Assembly (NCBI GenBank): GCA_031119555.1
Contig: JAVHXQ010000003.1
Coordinates: 1 to 64,000 of the forward strand
Source: Candidatus Dactylopiibacterium sp.
GTDB lineage: Bacteria; Pseudomonadota; Gammaproteobacteria; Burkholderiales; Rhodocyclaceae
DNA: 64,000 bases
Direction: 5' to 3'
Part shown: positions 52,778 to 61,385 of the stretch, piece after piece
Position numbering within the stretch: position 1 is the stretch's first letter
Layout of the letters: each line of letters begins with the position of its first letter
Notes under the pieces: generated by a model
What the model saw: the letters and a program-made list of their open reading frames with translations, nothing else
What the model was told of the DNA's origin: nothing
Database searches by the model: none
Translations under genes and position numbers: made by a program

Positions 52778-55140
52778 GCGGCCTCGCGTTGCAGGGGCGC
52801 GGTGGCCGGATCCGGACGGACGTGGGCGTCGGCGTGGCCGAAGCCGAAATCCTGCGGGAAGTCGTCAACGCGGATCGCTTTCTGCCGCAGCGTCTCGCGG
52901 CGTTCCAGCAAGGCTTGTTCGTCGCGGCTCACGAGGCCCTTGGCGATGGCGTCGGCGAGCAGCTCGGGAAGGCCATGGCCGCTGATCTGTCCAGCCTTCT
53001 GAGCCTTGCGCAGGCGGCCTTCGATGGCTTCGGCGCCCATCGTCGCGACGAGCGCGAGTTCGAGCACGGCGACGGGATCGTCTTCGTTGCCACGATCCAC
53101 GAAGCTGTCCGCCACGAGCCGGTCGCGCGTGGCAGACGGCGCGAGCAGCAGTTGCGCGACCTGTTGTCCCAGCAGGTCCGAGGGCGGAGCGAAGGGCTGG
53201 CCCAGCGGGAAGACGAGAACCCGCAGCAGCCCGGCGACGGCCCGGTTCGGGAAGTTCGCCAGCACGCCCTCGAAGGCGCCCTGCATGCGGAACAGCGCAT
53301 CCTGCATGGACCAGTGCAGCAGCGGCGCGTCTTCCGCCGCGCGGCCCTCGGCCTCGAAACGCCGCAGCGTGGCCGCGCCCAGGTAGAGCAGCGAAAGGAT
53401 GTCGCCCAGGCGCGCGGAGATCTTCTCGCGCCGTTTCAGGTCGCCGCCCATCGTCAGCATGGAAGCGTCTGCCAGCACCGCGAGCCCCGCCGAAAAGCGC
53501 GACAGATGGGCGTAGTAGCGCGCCGCCTCGGGCGCCACGCCGGCAGGCACCGCGGCTGTGCGCGCGCCCGTGAGACCGAGGCCGAAGGCGCGCAGCGCGT
53601 TGCCCACGGCAAAGCCGACGTGGCCGAAGAAGGCCTTGTCGAAGGCGGCCAGGCCGCGTGCGTGATCGCTGTCCTGCGCGGCCTGCATCTCGCGCAGCAC
53701 GAACGGATGGCAGCGGATCGCCCCTTGTCCGAAGATGATGAGGCAGCGCGTGAGGATGTTGGCGCCTTCCACGGTGATGCCGATGGGCAGCTGCTGGTAG
53801 GCGCGGCCCAGGAAGTTCTGCGGACCGAGGCAGATGCCCTTGCCGCCCAGCACGTCCATGCCGTCATTGACCGACTGACGGCCGCGTTCGGTGACGTGAT
53901 ACTTCACGATGGCCGAGACCACCGAGGGCTTCTCGCCCAGATCGAGCGCGCCGGCCGTCATGACGCGCGCGGCGTCCGCCATGTAGAGATTGCCGCCGAT
54001 GCGGGCGAGCGGCTCCTCGATGCCCTCGAACTTGCCGATCGCCATCTTGAACTGGCTGCGCACGCGAGCGTAGGCGCCCACCGCGCGCGCCGTCAGCTTC
54101 ATCATGCCGGTGTTGCAGCCGGGCAGTGAGATCGAGCGGCCGGCGGCGAGGCATTCCATGAGCATGCGCCAGCCCTGGCCGGCCATCTTTGGCCCGCCGA
54201 TGATGAAGTCGATGGGCATGAACACGTCATTGCCCCAGTTCGGCCCGTTCTGGAACACCGCGTTCAGCGGGAAGTGGCGCCGGCCGATGTTCACGCCGGG
54301 GTGATCGTGCGGCACCAGCGCGCAGGTGATGCCGATGTCTTCCACGTCGCCCAGCAGGTGATCCGGATCGTAGAGGCGGAAGGCCAGGCCCAGCACGGTG
54401 CAGATCGGGCCCAGCGTGATGTAGCGCTTGTCCCAGGTCACGCGCATGCCCAGCACCTCGCGCCCCTGGTGGAAGCCGCGGCAGACCACGCCCCGGTCGG
54501 GAATGGCGGCGGCGTCCGAACCCGCCTGGGGGCTGGTGAGCGCGAAGGCCGGAATGTCCTCGCCGCGCGCCAGGCGCGGCAGGTAGTGCTGCTTCTGCGC
54601 GTCGGTGCCGTAATGCAGCAGCAGTTCCGCCGGGCCCAGGGAGTTGGGCACCATCACGCTGATCGCCGAGGCCGAGCTGCGCGTGGCGAGCTTGGTGATG
54701 ACTTCCGCGTGGCCAAAGGCCGAGAAGCCCTTGCCGCCGTATTCCTTGGGAATGATCATGCCCAGGAAGCCCTTCTCCTTCACGTAGGCCCAGGCTTCGG
54801 GCGACATGTCGTTATGGACGTGGGTGGTCTCCCAGTCGCGCATGAGACGGCAGAGCGTTTCGGTCTCGTTGTCGAGAAAGGCGCGCTCCTCGGGCGAAAG
54901 CTTCGGCCAGGCCGTGTTCAGCAGGCGCTGCCAGCGCGGCCGGCCCGAGAAAAGCTCCCCCTCGAACCACACCGTGCCGGCTTCCAGCGCGGTGCGCTCG
55001 GTGTCCGACATCGGCGGCAGGATGCGGCGGAAGACGCCCAGCAGGGGGCGGCTCACGAGCGCGCGGCGCAGCGGCGCAATGCCGAAGAGGCAGATCGCGG
55101 CGGCGAGCACGACGAGGATCAGCAGGCTCAGGATGTTCAT
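52774..55140 (-). CDS. fadE: Acyl-CoA dehydrogenase FadE
   Basis: 788 aa, the long form seen in FadE (about 810), with an N-terminal membrane-like segment (LSLLILVVLAAAICLFGI). The flavin and substrate region is visible in FSAFGHAEVITKLATRSSAS, FALTSPQAGSDAAAIPDRG and QGWRMLMECLAAGRSISLP; the active-site Glu lies in the ITVEGANILTR tract. A C-terminal domain of about 300 residues is present. It carries out the first beta-oxidation step and donates electrons to ETF. It is the first enzyme gene after the regulator, 35 nt downstream. Confidence 0.93.
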   Translation of the reverse strand: MNILSLLILVVLAAAICLFGIAPLRRALVSRPLLGVFRRILPPMSDTERTALEAGTVWFEGELFSGRPRWQRLLNTAWPKLSPEERAFLDNETETLCRLMRDWETTHVHNDMSPEAWAYVKEKGFLGMIIPKEYGGKGFSAFGHAEVITKLATRSSASAISVMVPNSLGPAELLLHYGTDAQKQHYLPRLARGEDIPAFALTSPQAGSDAAAIPDRGVVCRGFHQGREVLGMRVTWDKRYITLGPICTVLGLAFRLYDPDHLLGDVEDIGITCALVPHDHPGVNIGRRHFPLNAVFQNGPNWGNDVFMPIDFIIGGPKMAGQGWRMLMECLAAGRSISLPGCNTGMMKLTARAVGAYARVRSQFKMAIGKFEGIEEPLARIGGNLYMADAARVMTAGALDLGEKPSVVSAIVKYHVTERGRQSVNDGMDVLGGKGICLGPQNFLGRAYQQLPIGITVEGANILTRCLIIFGQGAIRCHPFVLREMQAAQDSDHARGLAAFDKAFFGHVGFAVGNALRAFGLGLTGARTAAVPAGVAPEAARYYAHLSRFSAGLAVLADASMLTMGGDLKRREKISARLGDILSLLYLGAATLRRFEAEGRAAEDAPLLHWSMQDALFRMQGAFEGVLANFPNRAVAGLLRVLVFPLGQPFAPPSDLLGQQVAQLLLAPSATRDRLVADSFVDRGNEDDPVAVLELALVATMGAEAIEGRLRKAQKAGQISGHGLPELLADAIAKGLVSRDEQALLERRETLRQKAIRVDDFPQDFGFGHADAHVRPDPATAPLQREAA

Positions 55141-55175
55141 GACGATGGGTCTCCGGGTGGGTCGGGGTGGCGCCG

Positions 55176-55856
55176 TCAGTGCGGCGCTTCTGGGCGAATG
55201 TCGGCAAGCGGTGCGCGCAGGCCGCCGAGCAGGAAGCTCATGAGGCGTGGCAGCAGCAGTTCTTCCTGGCGCGCCTGCTCGCCTGGCGGAATCTGCCAGT
55301 CGGTGGCGGCATCGAGGGAATCGGTGCCCGCAATGGCGTAGGCGGTGGCGCCGAGCATGAAATGCAGGCGCCAGATGATTTCAACCTTGGGGACTTCTGG
55401 GAGGGCGAGGTAGAGCGCGTCGCGAAAGCGGGTCAGCACCTCGTCGTATTCGGCGGCGAGCAGCGAATGCAGCAGGTTGTTGGGGTTGCCCCGGCTGCGC
55501 CCGAGCAGGCGCAGGAAGGTCTCGCCGCCGAGTTCCTGGCGCGTGCCCATGCGCAGCAGCGTGCCGAAGAAGGCATCCACGATCTGCGAGGGTTTGAGGG
55601 GTTGCTGGCCGGCTTCGGCTTCCATTTCGGAGAGCACGCGCAGGCGTTCGCTGTTGAGCCAGGCGAGGCGGCGCTTGAAAACGGCTTCGAGGAGGGCGTC
55701 CTTGCTGCCGAAGTGATAGTTGGCCGCCGCCAGATTGACGCCGGCTTCGCCCGTGATCTGGCGCATGGACGTGCCTTCGAAGCCGTGCTCGGTGAAGAGG
55801 CGTTCGGCGGCGTCGAGGATTCGGGTACGGGTATCGGGAAGGGCTTCGGGCTTCAT
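55176..55856 (-). CDS. PsrA-like TetR regulator of fatty-acid oxidation
   Basis: 226 aa from ATG 55856. The TetR HTH at residues about 8-55 reads TRTRILDAAERLFTEHGFEG ... GVNLAAANYHFGSKDALLEA, and the C-terminal domain has EIIWRLHFMLGATAYAIAGT. Both segments are, from memory, close to Pseudomonas PsrA, a long-chain fatty-acid-responsive repressor of beta-oxidation and etf genes. It leads the fad cluster, with an exact PsrA-type site upstream, so it probably represses itself and the cluster until fatty acids bind. Confidence 0.85.
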   Translation of the reverse strand: MKPEALPDTRTRILDAAERLFTEHGFEGTSMRQITGEAGVNLAAANYHFGSKDALLEAVFKRRLAWLNSERLRVLSEMEAEAGQQPLKPSQIVDAFFGTLLRMGTRQELGGETFLRLLGRSRGNPNNLLHSLLAAEYDEVLTRFRDALYLALPEVPKVEIIWRLHFMLGATAYAIAGTDSLDAATDWQIPPGEQARQEELLLPRLMSFLLGGLRAPLADIRPEAPH

Positions 55857-55868
55857 CGGGATGTATTG

Positions 55869-55886
55869 TTCAAACGTTTGTTTGAA
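55869..55886. promoter_or_regulatory. PsrA-type operator TTCAAAC-GTTT-GTTTGAA
   Basis: Perfect 7-bp inverted repeat with a 4-bp spacer, 13 nt upstream of the regulator start codon. It fits the published PsrA consensus (G/C)AAAC-N2-4-GTTT(G/C) and also holds the overlapping palindrome CAAACGTTTG (55871-55880). Confidence 0.75.
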
Positions 55887-56207
55887 TCCTAGGGGGTGTT
55901 CTGGCGCCTGTGGCATAGGGAGTTTCCTCAATAAAGCCGGTTGCGAGCCCAAAGGGCAGGGGTCGGCCGGCGTTGAAGAAGCGGGAAAGGAGGATTTGCC
56001 GCGCCAGACGGGGCGGGCCGCCGCGAGCGCCGCTGGCGGTCGAGCGCGCCCGGGCCTGCCTCGATGACGACAGGCGGCGAGACCGTGGCCTGGTCGGGCG
56101 GGCGCCACGCGGGCCGGGGAAAGCCGGCCGGCCACATGGCGAAGCGCTTCGCCCTGCGGCGCTGAAGGCTGCTGTCGGCGGAGCCCCGGGAGGCCCCGCC
56201 GGCGCGC
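55887..56207. other. Gap of 321 nt between psrA-like gene and DUF1854
   Basis: No gene is supported. A perfect 16-bp palindrome GGCGAAGCGCTTCGCC lies at 56138-56153, about 55 nt past the DUF1854 stop, and may form a terminating hairpin. The rest is GC-rich with further short self-complementary tracts. Confidence 0.5.
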
Positions 56208-56675
56208 TCAGAGGAAGCGGTCGAGAAGCCTGCGCGAGTGACGGTCCAGCGCCGCGAGATCGCGGATGACGAACTGGATGCCGTGCGCGTCGGAGATCAG
56301 CAGCACGTTGCCGGGCAGGCGCAGGATGTTCTCCTCGCCCTTGAGGATGAAGCGCGTGGCGCCCCGCGTGGTTTGCACGTCCCAGGTGCTCGGCGTGGCG
56401 AAGCTCGACACGCTGTCCAGGCGGGTGATTTCCGGCATGAACTCGCGCGCGGCGAGTTCCTCGGCCAGCAGCGCGCGCGGGGCGGGCGGCAGGTCTTCGA
56501 GGCGATCCAGCCAGACCAGTTCATGGCCATCCGGCCCCATGATGGCCAGCCCGTCGGCGGGGGCGCTGATCGGATGCGCGCGCACCGGCAGCACGCCTTC
56601 GTGGCGCATGCCGTCGGCGTCGGTGAGCGTGAGGCGGCCGAAGGCGTCGCGCTGGAGTTCAAAGGCCGGCTTCAT
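56208..56675 (-). CDS. DUF1854 protein of cyanophycin locus
   Basis: 155 aa, no signal peptide. It contains EITRLDSVSSFATPSTWDVQ, TRGATRFILKGEENILRLPG, and LLISDAHGIQFVIRDLAALD, the DUF1854 core. The family is found mainly next to cyanophycin synthetase genes and the ABC protein encoded just upstream (4-nt overlap), but its role is unknown. It may be an accessory or regulatory subunit of that ABC protein, because the two are translationally coupled. Confidence 0.8.
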   Translation of the reverse strand: MKPAFELQRDAFGRLTLTDADGMRHEGVLPVRAHPISAPADGLAIMGPDGHELVWLDRLEDLPPAPRALLAEELAAREFMPEITRLDSVSSFATPSTWDVQTTRGATRFILKGEENILRLPGNVLLISDAHGIQFVIRDLAALDRHSRRLLDRFL

Positions 56676-58921
56676 GCGTCGCTCCCTTCGGCGAGTTGTT
56701 CGGCGTGGCGCAACTGCGCCTGGTAGAGCCGCCAGTAGGCGCCCTGCGCGGCCATGAGTTCGTCGTGATTGCCGACTTCGACGATCTCGCCACGGTCCAT
56801 GACGACGAGGCGGTCGGCCTTGCGCAGCGTGGACAGACGGTGCGCGATGGCGATCGTGGTACGCCCCTGGACGAGGTTCTCGAGCGCTTTCTGGATTTCC
56901 TTCTCGGTCTCGGTATCCACGGCCGAGGTGGCTTCGTCCATGATCAGGATGCGCGGATCGATCAGCAGCGCGCGCGCGATCGACACGCGCTGGCGCTCGC
57001 CGCCCGACAGCCCCTGGCCGCGCTCGCCGACGATGGAGTCGTAGCCCAGCGGCAGGCGCAGGATGAAGTCGTGCGCGTGCGCGGCGCGCGCGGCGGCGAT
57101 GATCTCGGCGCGCGTGGCGTCGGGGCGGCCATAGGCGATGTTTTCGGCAATGGTGCCGAAGAACAGGAAGGGCTCCTGCAGCACGAGGCCGATGTTGCGG
57201 CGGAAATCCGCGAGCGCGACGTTGCGGATGTCCACCCCGTCGATCGAGATGGCGCCGCCCGAGACGTCATAGAAGCGGCAGATCAGATTCACCAGCGTGC
57301 TCTTGCCGGAGCCCGAGTGGCCGACCAGACCGATCATTTCGCCGGGGCGGATGTCGAGGTCGAGGTTGCGGATCACGCCGCGGTTGCCGTAGCGGAAGCT
57401 CACTTCGCGCAGCGAGATGGCGCCTTCGACGCGGGGCAGCGGCACCGGGCGCGTCGGTTCGGGCACGCTGGAAACGTGGTCGAGGATGTCGAAGATGCGC
57501 TTGGCGCCGGCGGCGGCCTTCTGCGTGACGGACACGATGCGGCTCATCGAATCGAGCCGCGTGTAGAAGCGCCCGATGTAGGCGAGGAAGGCCGTCAGCA
57601 CACCCACGGTGATCTGGCTGTGGGCGACGAGCCAGATGCCGAAGCCCCACACCACGAGCAGGCCGACCTCGGTGGCCCAGGTCACGGTGGGGGAGAACTT
57701 CGACCACGTGCGGTTGATGCGGTCGTTGAGTTCCAGGTTGTGCTGGTTGGCGGCGCGGAAACGCCCCGTCTCGCGCTTTTCCTGGGCGAAGGCCTTGACC
57801 ACGCGGATCCCCGGGATGGTGTCGGCCAGCACGTTGGTGACCTCGCCCCACACGCGATCGATCTTCTCGAAGCCGGTGCGCAGGCGGTCGCGCACGAAAT
57901 GGATCATCCAGCCCACGAGCGGCAGCGGAATCAGCGTGACCAGCGCGAGCCAGGGATTGATGGTGAACAGGATGAGCGCGGTGACCGCGATCATGAGCAC
58001 GTCGGTCACGAAATCCAGCGCATGCAGCGACAGGAAGACGCTGAGGCGGTCGGAGTCCGAGCCGATGCGCGCGATGAGGTCCCCCGTGCGCTTGCCGCCG
58101 AAGTATTCCAGCGACAGCGACATCAGGTGTTCGTAGGTGCTGGTGCGCAGGTCGGCTGCGATGCGCTCCGAGACCAGCGCCAGGATGTAGGTCTTGTAAT
58201 AGCCGAGGATCCACGATACGCAGGCGGCCGCGAACAGGCCGCCCAGATAGAGCCAGACCTTCTGCGGGTCGATCTGCTGGCCGGCCTGGTACGGGATCAG
58301 CACCTCGTCCATGAGCGGCATGGTCAGATAGGGCGAGACCAGCGTCGCGGCGGTGGCGCCGAACATCAGCGCCAGGCCGGAGAACAGCATGCCGCGATAG
58401 GGGCGGGCGAACCGCCAGAGGCGGAACAGCGTCCAGGTCGAGGGCGCTTCGTGCAGTTCGCGGCTGCAGACCGGGCATTCCTCCTCGCCGGGGGGCAGGG
58501 GGGCCTTGCAGCTGGCGCAGACGGCTTCTTCGCGTGGCAGGGCGGCGCGCCCTTCGCGCAGGGCTTCCCGTCGGCGCTCGAAGTCGCCGATGAGGCGCAG
58601 GGCCGCGAGATTCTGGTTCAGCGTGTAGCGCCAGCTCGCGAGGCGGCCGCCGGCATCCACGAGCTCCAGCGTGGCGACGCCGGCATGGTCGGCGTGACGC
58701 AGGCGCAGACCGGCGTCCAGCGGCCAGGCCTGCCAGTCGGCGCCGGGCGCGCGGGCCAGCAGCCGCCGCGTGGTGAGGACCAGCAGCCCCTGGCCGAAGT
58801 TCAGCGCGGCATCCAGATCCAGGAGGGTCCAGCTCTCCACGCTTTCGTCCGGCGCGAGGCGCGCGCCAAGTTCGGCGCGCCAGGGCGCGGGCAGGGTGTC
58901 GTCGGGCGTGGGATGCGGCAT
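56672..58921 (-). CDS. Cyanophycin-associated ABC transporter with N-terminal zinc ribbon
   Basis: 749 aa, longer than usual ABC half-transporters (about 590). Residues 1-130 form an unusual soluble domain (WTLLDLDAALNFGQGLLVLT, RWRYT-like strands), residues 135-152 a zinc ribbon CASC-N10-CPVC (C135, C138, C149, C152), then six membrane segments (about 170-460) and an NBD with Walker A GHSGSGKST (near 530), signature LSGGERQ and Walker B ILIMDEATSAVD. Exporter-type fold. It diverges from cphA' and is linked to DUF1854, so it may act on cyanophycin granules or dipeptides. Confidence 0.85.
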   Translation of the reverse strand: MPHPTPDDTLPAPWRAELGARLAPDESVESWTLLDLDAALNFGQGLLVLTTRRLLARAPGADWQAWPLDAGLRLRHADHAGVATLELVDAGGRLASWRYTLNQNLAALRLIGDFERRREALREGRAALPREEAVCASCKAPLPPGEEECPVCSRELHEAPSTWTLFRLWRFARPYRGMLFSGLALMFGATAATLVSPYLTMPLMDEVLIPYQAGQQIDPQKVWLYLGGLFAAACVSWILGYYKTYILALVSERIAADLRTSTYEHLMSLSLEYFGGKRTGDLIARIGSDSDRLSVFLSLHALDFVTDVLMIAVTALILFTINPWLALVTLIPLPLVGWMIHFVRDRLRTGFEKIDRVWGEVTNVLADTIPGIRVVKAFAQEKRETGRFRAANQHNLELNDRINRTWSKFSPTVTWATEVGLLVVWGFGIWLVAHSQITVGVLTAFLAYIGRFYTRLDSMSRIVSVTQKAAAGAKRIFDILDHVSSVPEPTRPVPLPRVEGAISLREVSFRYGNRGVIRNLDLDIRPGEMIGLVGHSGSGKSTLVNLICRFYDVSGGAISIDGVDIRNVALADFRRNIGLVLQEPFLFFGTIAENIAYGRPDATRAEIIAAARAAHAHDFILRLPLGYDSIVGERGQGLSGGERQRVSIARALLIDPRILIMDEATSAVDTETEKEIQKALENLVQGRTTIAIAHRLSTLRKADRLVVMDRGEIVEVGNHDELMAAQGAYWRLYQAQLRHAEQLAEGSDA

Positions 58922-59214
58922 CGGGGGATCTGGTCGGTTCGAAAAATTATCGTGGGTACGGCCGCCGCGCAGCGCCGCCGGGGGGAAGTCCGCTAAACTC
59001 CGGCACGGACGGGCTGGCTGCGGCGCATGGCAGCACGCGGCAGGGTATTAACGCAGCAAGGCGGCGCAAGTTTACCCCGAACTGCGCGGCGCCTCGCTCC
59101 GTCTGCCGGACTTGCCCGGCAAATCACGGCAAGCCGCGTAAACTTTTCGCTGTCCGCAGCGTTGATGGACAATCGGCGCAAGCCCAAGGGCCATTCGCCC
59201 GCTTGATCGGTGAC
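58922..59214. promoter_or_regulatory. Divergent control region of ABC/DUF1854 and cphA'-cphA
   Basis: This 293-nt spacer has an inverted pair AAGTTTAC (59068-59075) and GTAAACTT (59138-59145), and a third related GCTAAACT at about 58992. These repeated TAAACT tracts may be -10 elements or regulator sites for the two divergent units. No gene is supported. Confidence 0.4.
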
Positions 59215-61353
59215 ATGAGCAAAGACATCCGCATTCTCGGCGTGCAGTACCTGCGCGGCCCCAATATCTGGACCTATCGTCCGGCCATCGAAGCACTCGT
59301 CGATATCGACGAGCTCGAAGACTTCCCCTCCAATCTGATCCCCGGCTTCTACGAGCGCCTGTCGGCCTGGCTGCCGGGGCTCGTCGAGCACAAGTGCAGC
59401 TATGGCGAACGCGGCGGCTTCCTGCGCCGCGTGCAGGAAGGAACCTGGCCCGCGCACATCCTCGAGCACGTCACGCTCGAGCTGCAGACGCAGGCTGGGC
59501 AACGCACGAGTTTCGGCAAGGCCCGCAGCACCTCGCAGCGCGGCGTGTACAAGGTCGTCGTGCGCTCGCGCCACAAGGACGTGACCATCGCCTGCCTGCA
59601 TGCCGCGCGCGACCTCGTGATGGCCGCGATCAACGACAGCCCCTTCGATGTGCCCGCCACCCTCGCGCGTCTGCACGAACTGGCCGATTCGCTGTGTCTG
59701 GGGCCGTCGACGGCCTGCATCGTGGATGCCGCCACCGACGTCGGCGTACCTTCCATCCGTCTGACCGAGGGCAACCTCGTGCAACTCGGCTGGGGCTGCC
59801 GCCAGCGTCGCGTCTGGACGGCCGAGACCGACCGCACCAGCGCCATCGCGGAATCCATCGCCTCCGACAAGGATCTGACCAAGAGCCTGCTGATTCCCTG
59901 CGGCGTGCCCGTGCCCGAGGGGCAGATCGTCAACAGCCCCGAGGAAGCCTGGGAGGCCGCGCAGGACATCGGCCTGCCCGTCGTCGTGAAACCCTCGGAC
60001 GCGAACCACGCGCGCGGCGTGTCGCTGGAGCTCATGACCGAGGAAGAGGTGAAGGCCGCATTCCCGGTGGCCGAGGCGGAAGGCAGCGACGTGATCGTGG
60101 AGCGCTTCATCCGTGGCAGCGAACACCGCCTGCTGGTGGTGGGCGGCAAGGTCGTGGCGGCGGGCCGTGGCGAGCACATCTCGATCACCGGCGACGGCGT
60201 TTCCAGCGTGCGCGCGCTCATCGACAGCCAGCTCAATACCGACCCCCGCCGGGGCGAGGCCGAAGAATTTCCGCTCGAGACGATCAAGATCGACGAAGAC
60301 CGCATCATGCGTCTGCTGATCGGCCGTCAGGGCCACCACGCCGGGTCGGTGCCCGCCGAAGGCGAGTGCGTGATCGTGCAGCGCAACGGCAACGTCTCGA
60401 TCGACTGCACCGACGAGGTCCACCCCGAAGTGGCCGCGGCCGCCTCGCTCGCCGCGCGCATCGTCGGCCTGGACATCGCGGGGATAGATCTCGTGACCGA
60501 GGATGTCTCGCTGCCGCTGGAGCGCACCGGCGGCGCGATCGTCGAAGTGAATGCCGGCCCCGGCCTGCTCATGCACCTCAAGCCCGCGCAGGGCAAGCCG
60601 CGCCCCGTTGGCGAGGCCATCATCGCGCACCTCTTCCAGGGCGAGGACGGGCGCATTCCCGTGGTGGGCGTGAGCGGTTGCGACCACACCACGCGCGTGG
60701 CGCGCGTGCTCGGCTGGCTGCTGCATCTGGGGGGGCATCACGCGGGCCTGGCCTGTCGCGACGGATTCTTCCTCGACCTGCGCCGCGTCGAACGCGCCGA
60801 TTGCGCGAACTTCGAAGCCGGCCAGCGCCTGCTCATGAACCGCAGCATCGACGCCGCGGTGTTCGAGACGCCCCCCGCCAGCATCGTCAGCGAGGGCCTG
60901 CCCTATGACCGCTGCAACGTCGGCGTGCTCACCAGCCTGCGCGTGCTGCCCGAACTCGAGGCCTTCGACGTGCGCGAACCGGGCCAGGTGGCCAACGTGC
61001 TGCGCACGCAGATCGATGTGGTGCTCGAGTCCGGCGCCGCGGTGCTCAATGCCGACGACGCGAGCGTGGCCGAGCTGGCCGAACTCTGCGACGGCGAAGT
61101 GGTGTTCTTCAGCCAGGAAGCGGAATCGCACGTGATCGGCGCGCATCTGGACGCGGGCGGTCGCGCGGTGTTCCTGCGCGACGGCAATGTGGTGCTCGCG
61201 GGCAGCGGCGAGATGCAGGAAATCGCGCGCCTGGCGCCCTCGGCCGACGATGCCTGCGCCGTGCTGGCCGCCGCCGCGGCGGGCTGGGCGCTGGGCATCG
61301 CGCCGGAGCTCATCGCGAGCGCCATCGAAAGCTACGAATCCAGCCTGGCCTGA
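59215..61353 (+). CDS. cphA': CphA': cyanophycin synthetase-like with degenerate Mur-ligase domain
   Basis: 712 aa from ATG 59215 (a TTG 12 nt earlier is also in frame). The N domain and the ATP-grasp domain align with CphA: VVKPSDANHARGV (residues 257-269), VERFIRGSEHRLLVV and IVEVNAGPGLLMHL with the metal-binding Glu and Asn. In the Mur-ligase part the P-loop GTNGKTTT of CphA is SGCDHTTR (487-494), lacking the GK pair, and the last part of the Mur domain is missing. So it probably has one working active site, like CphA2-type enzymes that join Asp-Arg dipeptides. That function is inferred. Confidence 0.85.
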   Translation: MSKDIRILGVQYLRGPNIWTYRPAIEALVDIDELEDFPSNLIPGFYERLSAWLPGLVEHKCSYGERGGFLRRVQEGTWPAHILEHVTLELQTQAGQRTSFGKARSTSQRGVYKVVVRSRHKDVTIACLHAARDLVMAAINDSPFDVPATLARLHELADSLCLGPSTACIVDAATDVGVPSIRLTEGNLVQLGWGCRQRRVWTAETDRTSAIAESIASDKDLTKSLLIPCGVPVPEGQIVNSPEEAWEAAQDIGLPVVVKPSDANHARGVSLELMTEEEVKAAFPVAEAEGSDVIVERFIRGSEHRLLVVGGKVVAAGRGEHISITGDGVSSVRALIDSQLNTDPRRGEAEEFPLETIKIDEDRIMRLLIGRQGHHAGSVPAEGECVIVQRNGNVSIDCTDEVHPEVAAAASLAARIVGLDIAGIDLVTEDVSLPLERTGGAIVEVNAGPGLLMHLKPAQGKPRPVGEAIIAHLFQGEDGRIPVVGVSGCDHTTRVARVLGWLLHLGGHHAGLACRDGFFLDLRRVERADCANFEAGQRLLMNRSIDAAVFETPPASIVSEGLPYDRCNVGVLTSLRVLPELEAFDVREPGQVANVLRTQIDVVLESGAAVLNADDASVAELAELCDGEVVFFSQEAESHVIGAHLDAGGRAVFLRDGNVVLAGSGEMQEIARLAPSADDACAVLAAAAAGWALGIAPELIASAIESYESSLA

Positions 61354-61385
61354 CCGGCCGGGCATTTCCGAACAGGACAGGTTCC

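Noticed and set aside
56696-58996. 766-aa open frame on the plus strand
   Set aside because: Antisense to the ABC transporter, which has complete Walker and signature motifs.
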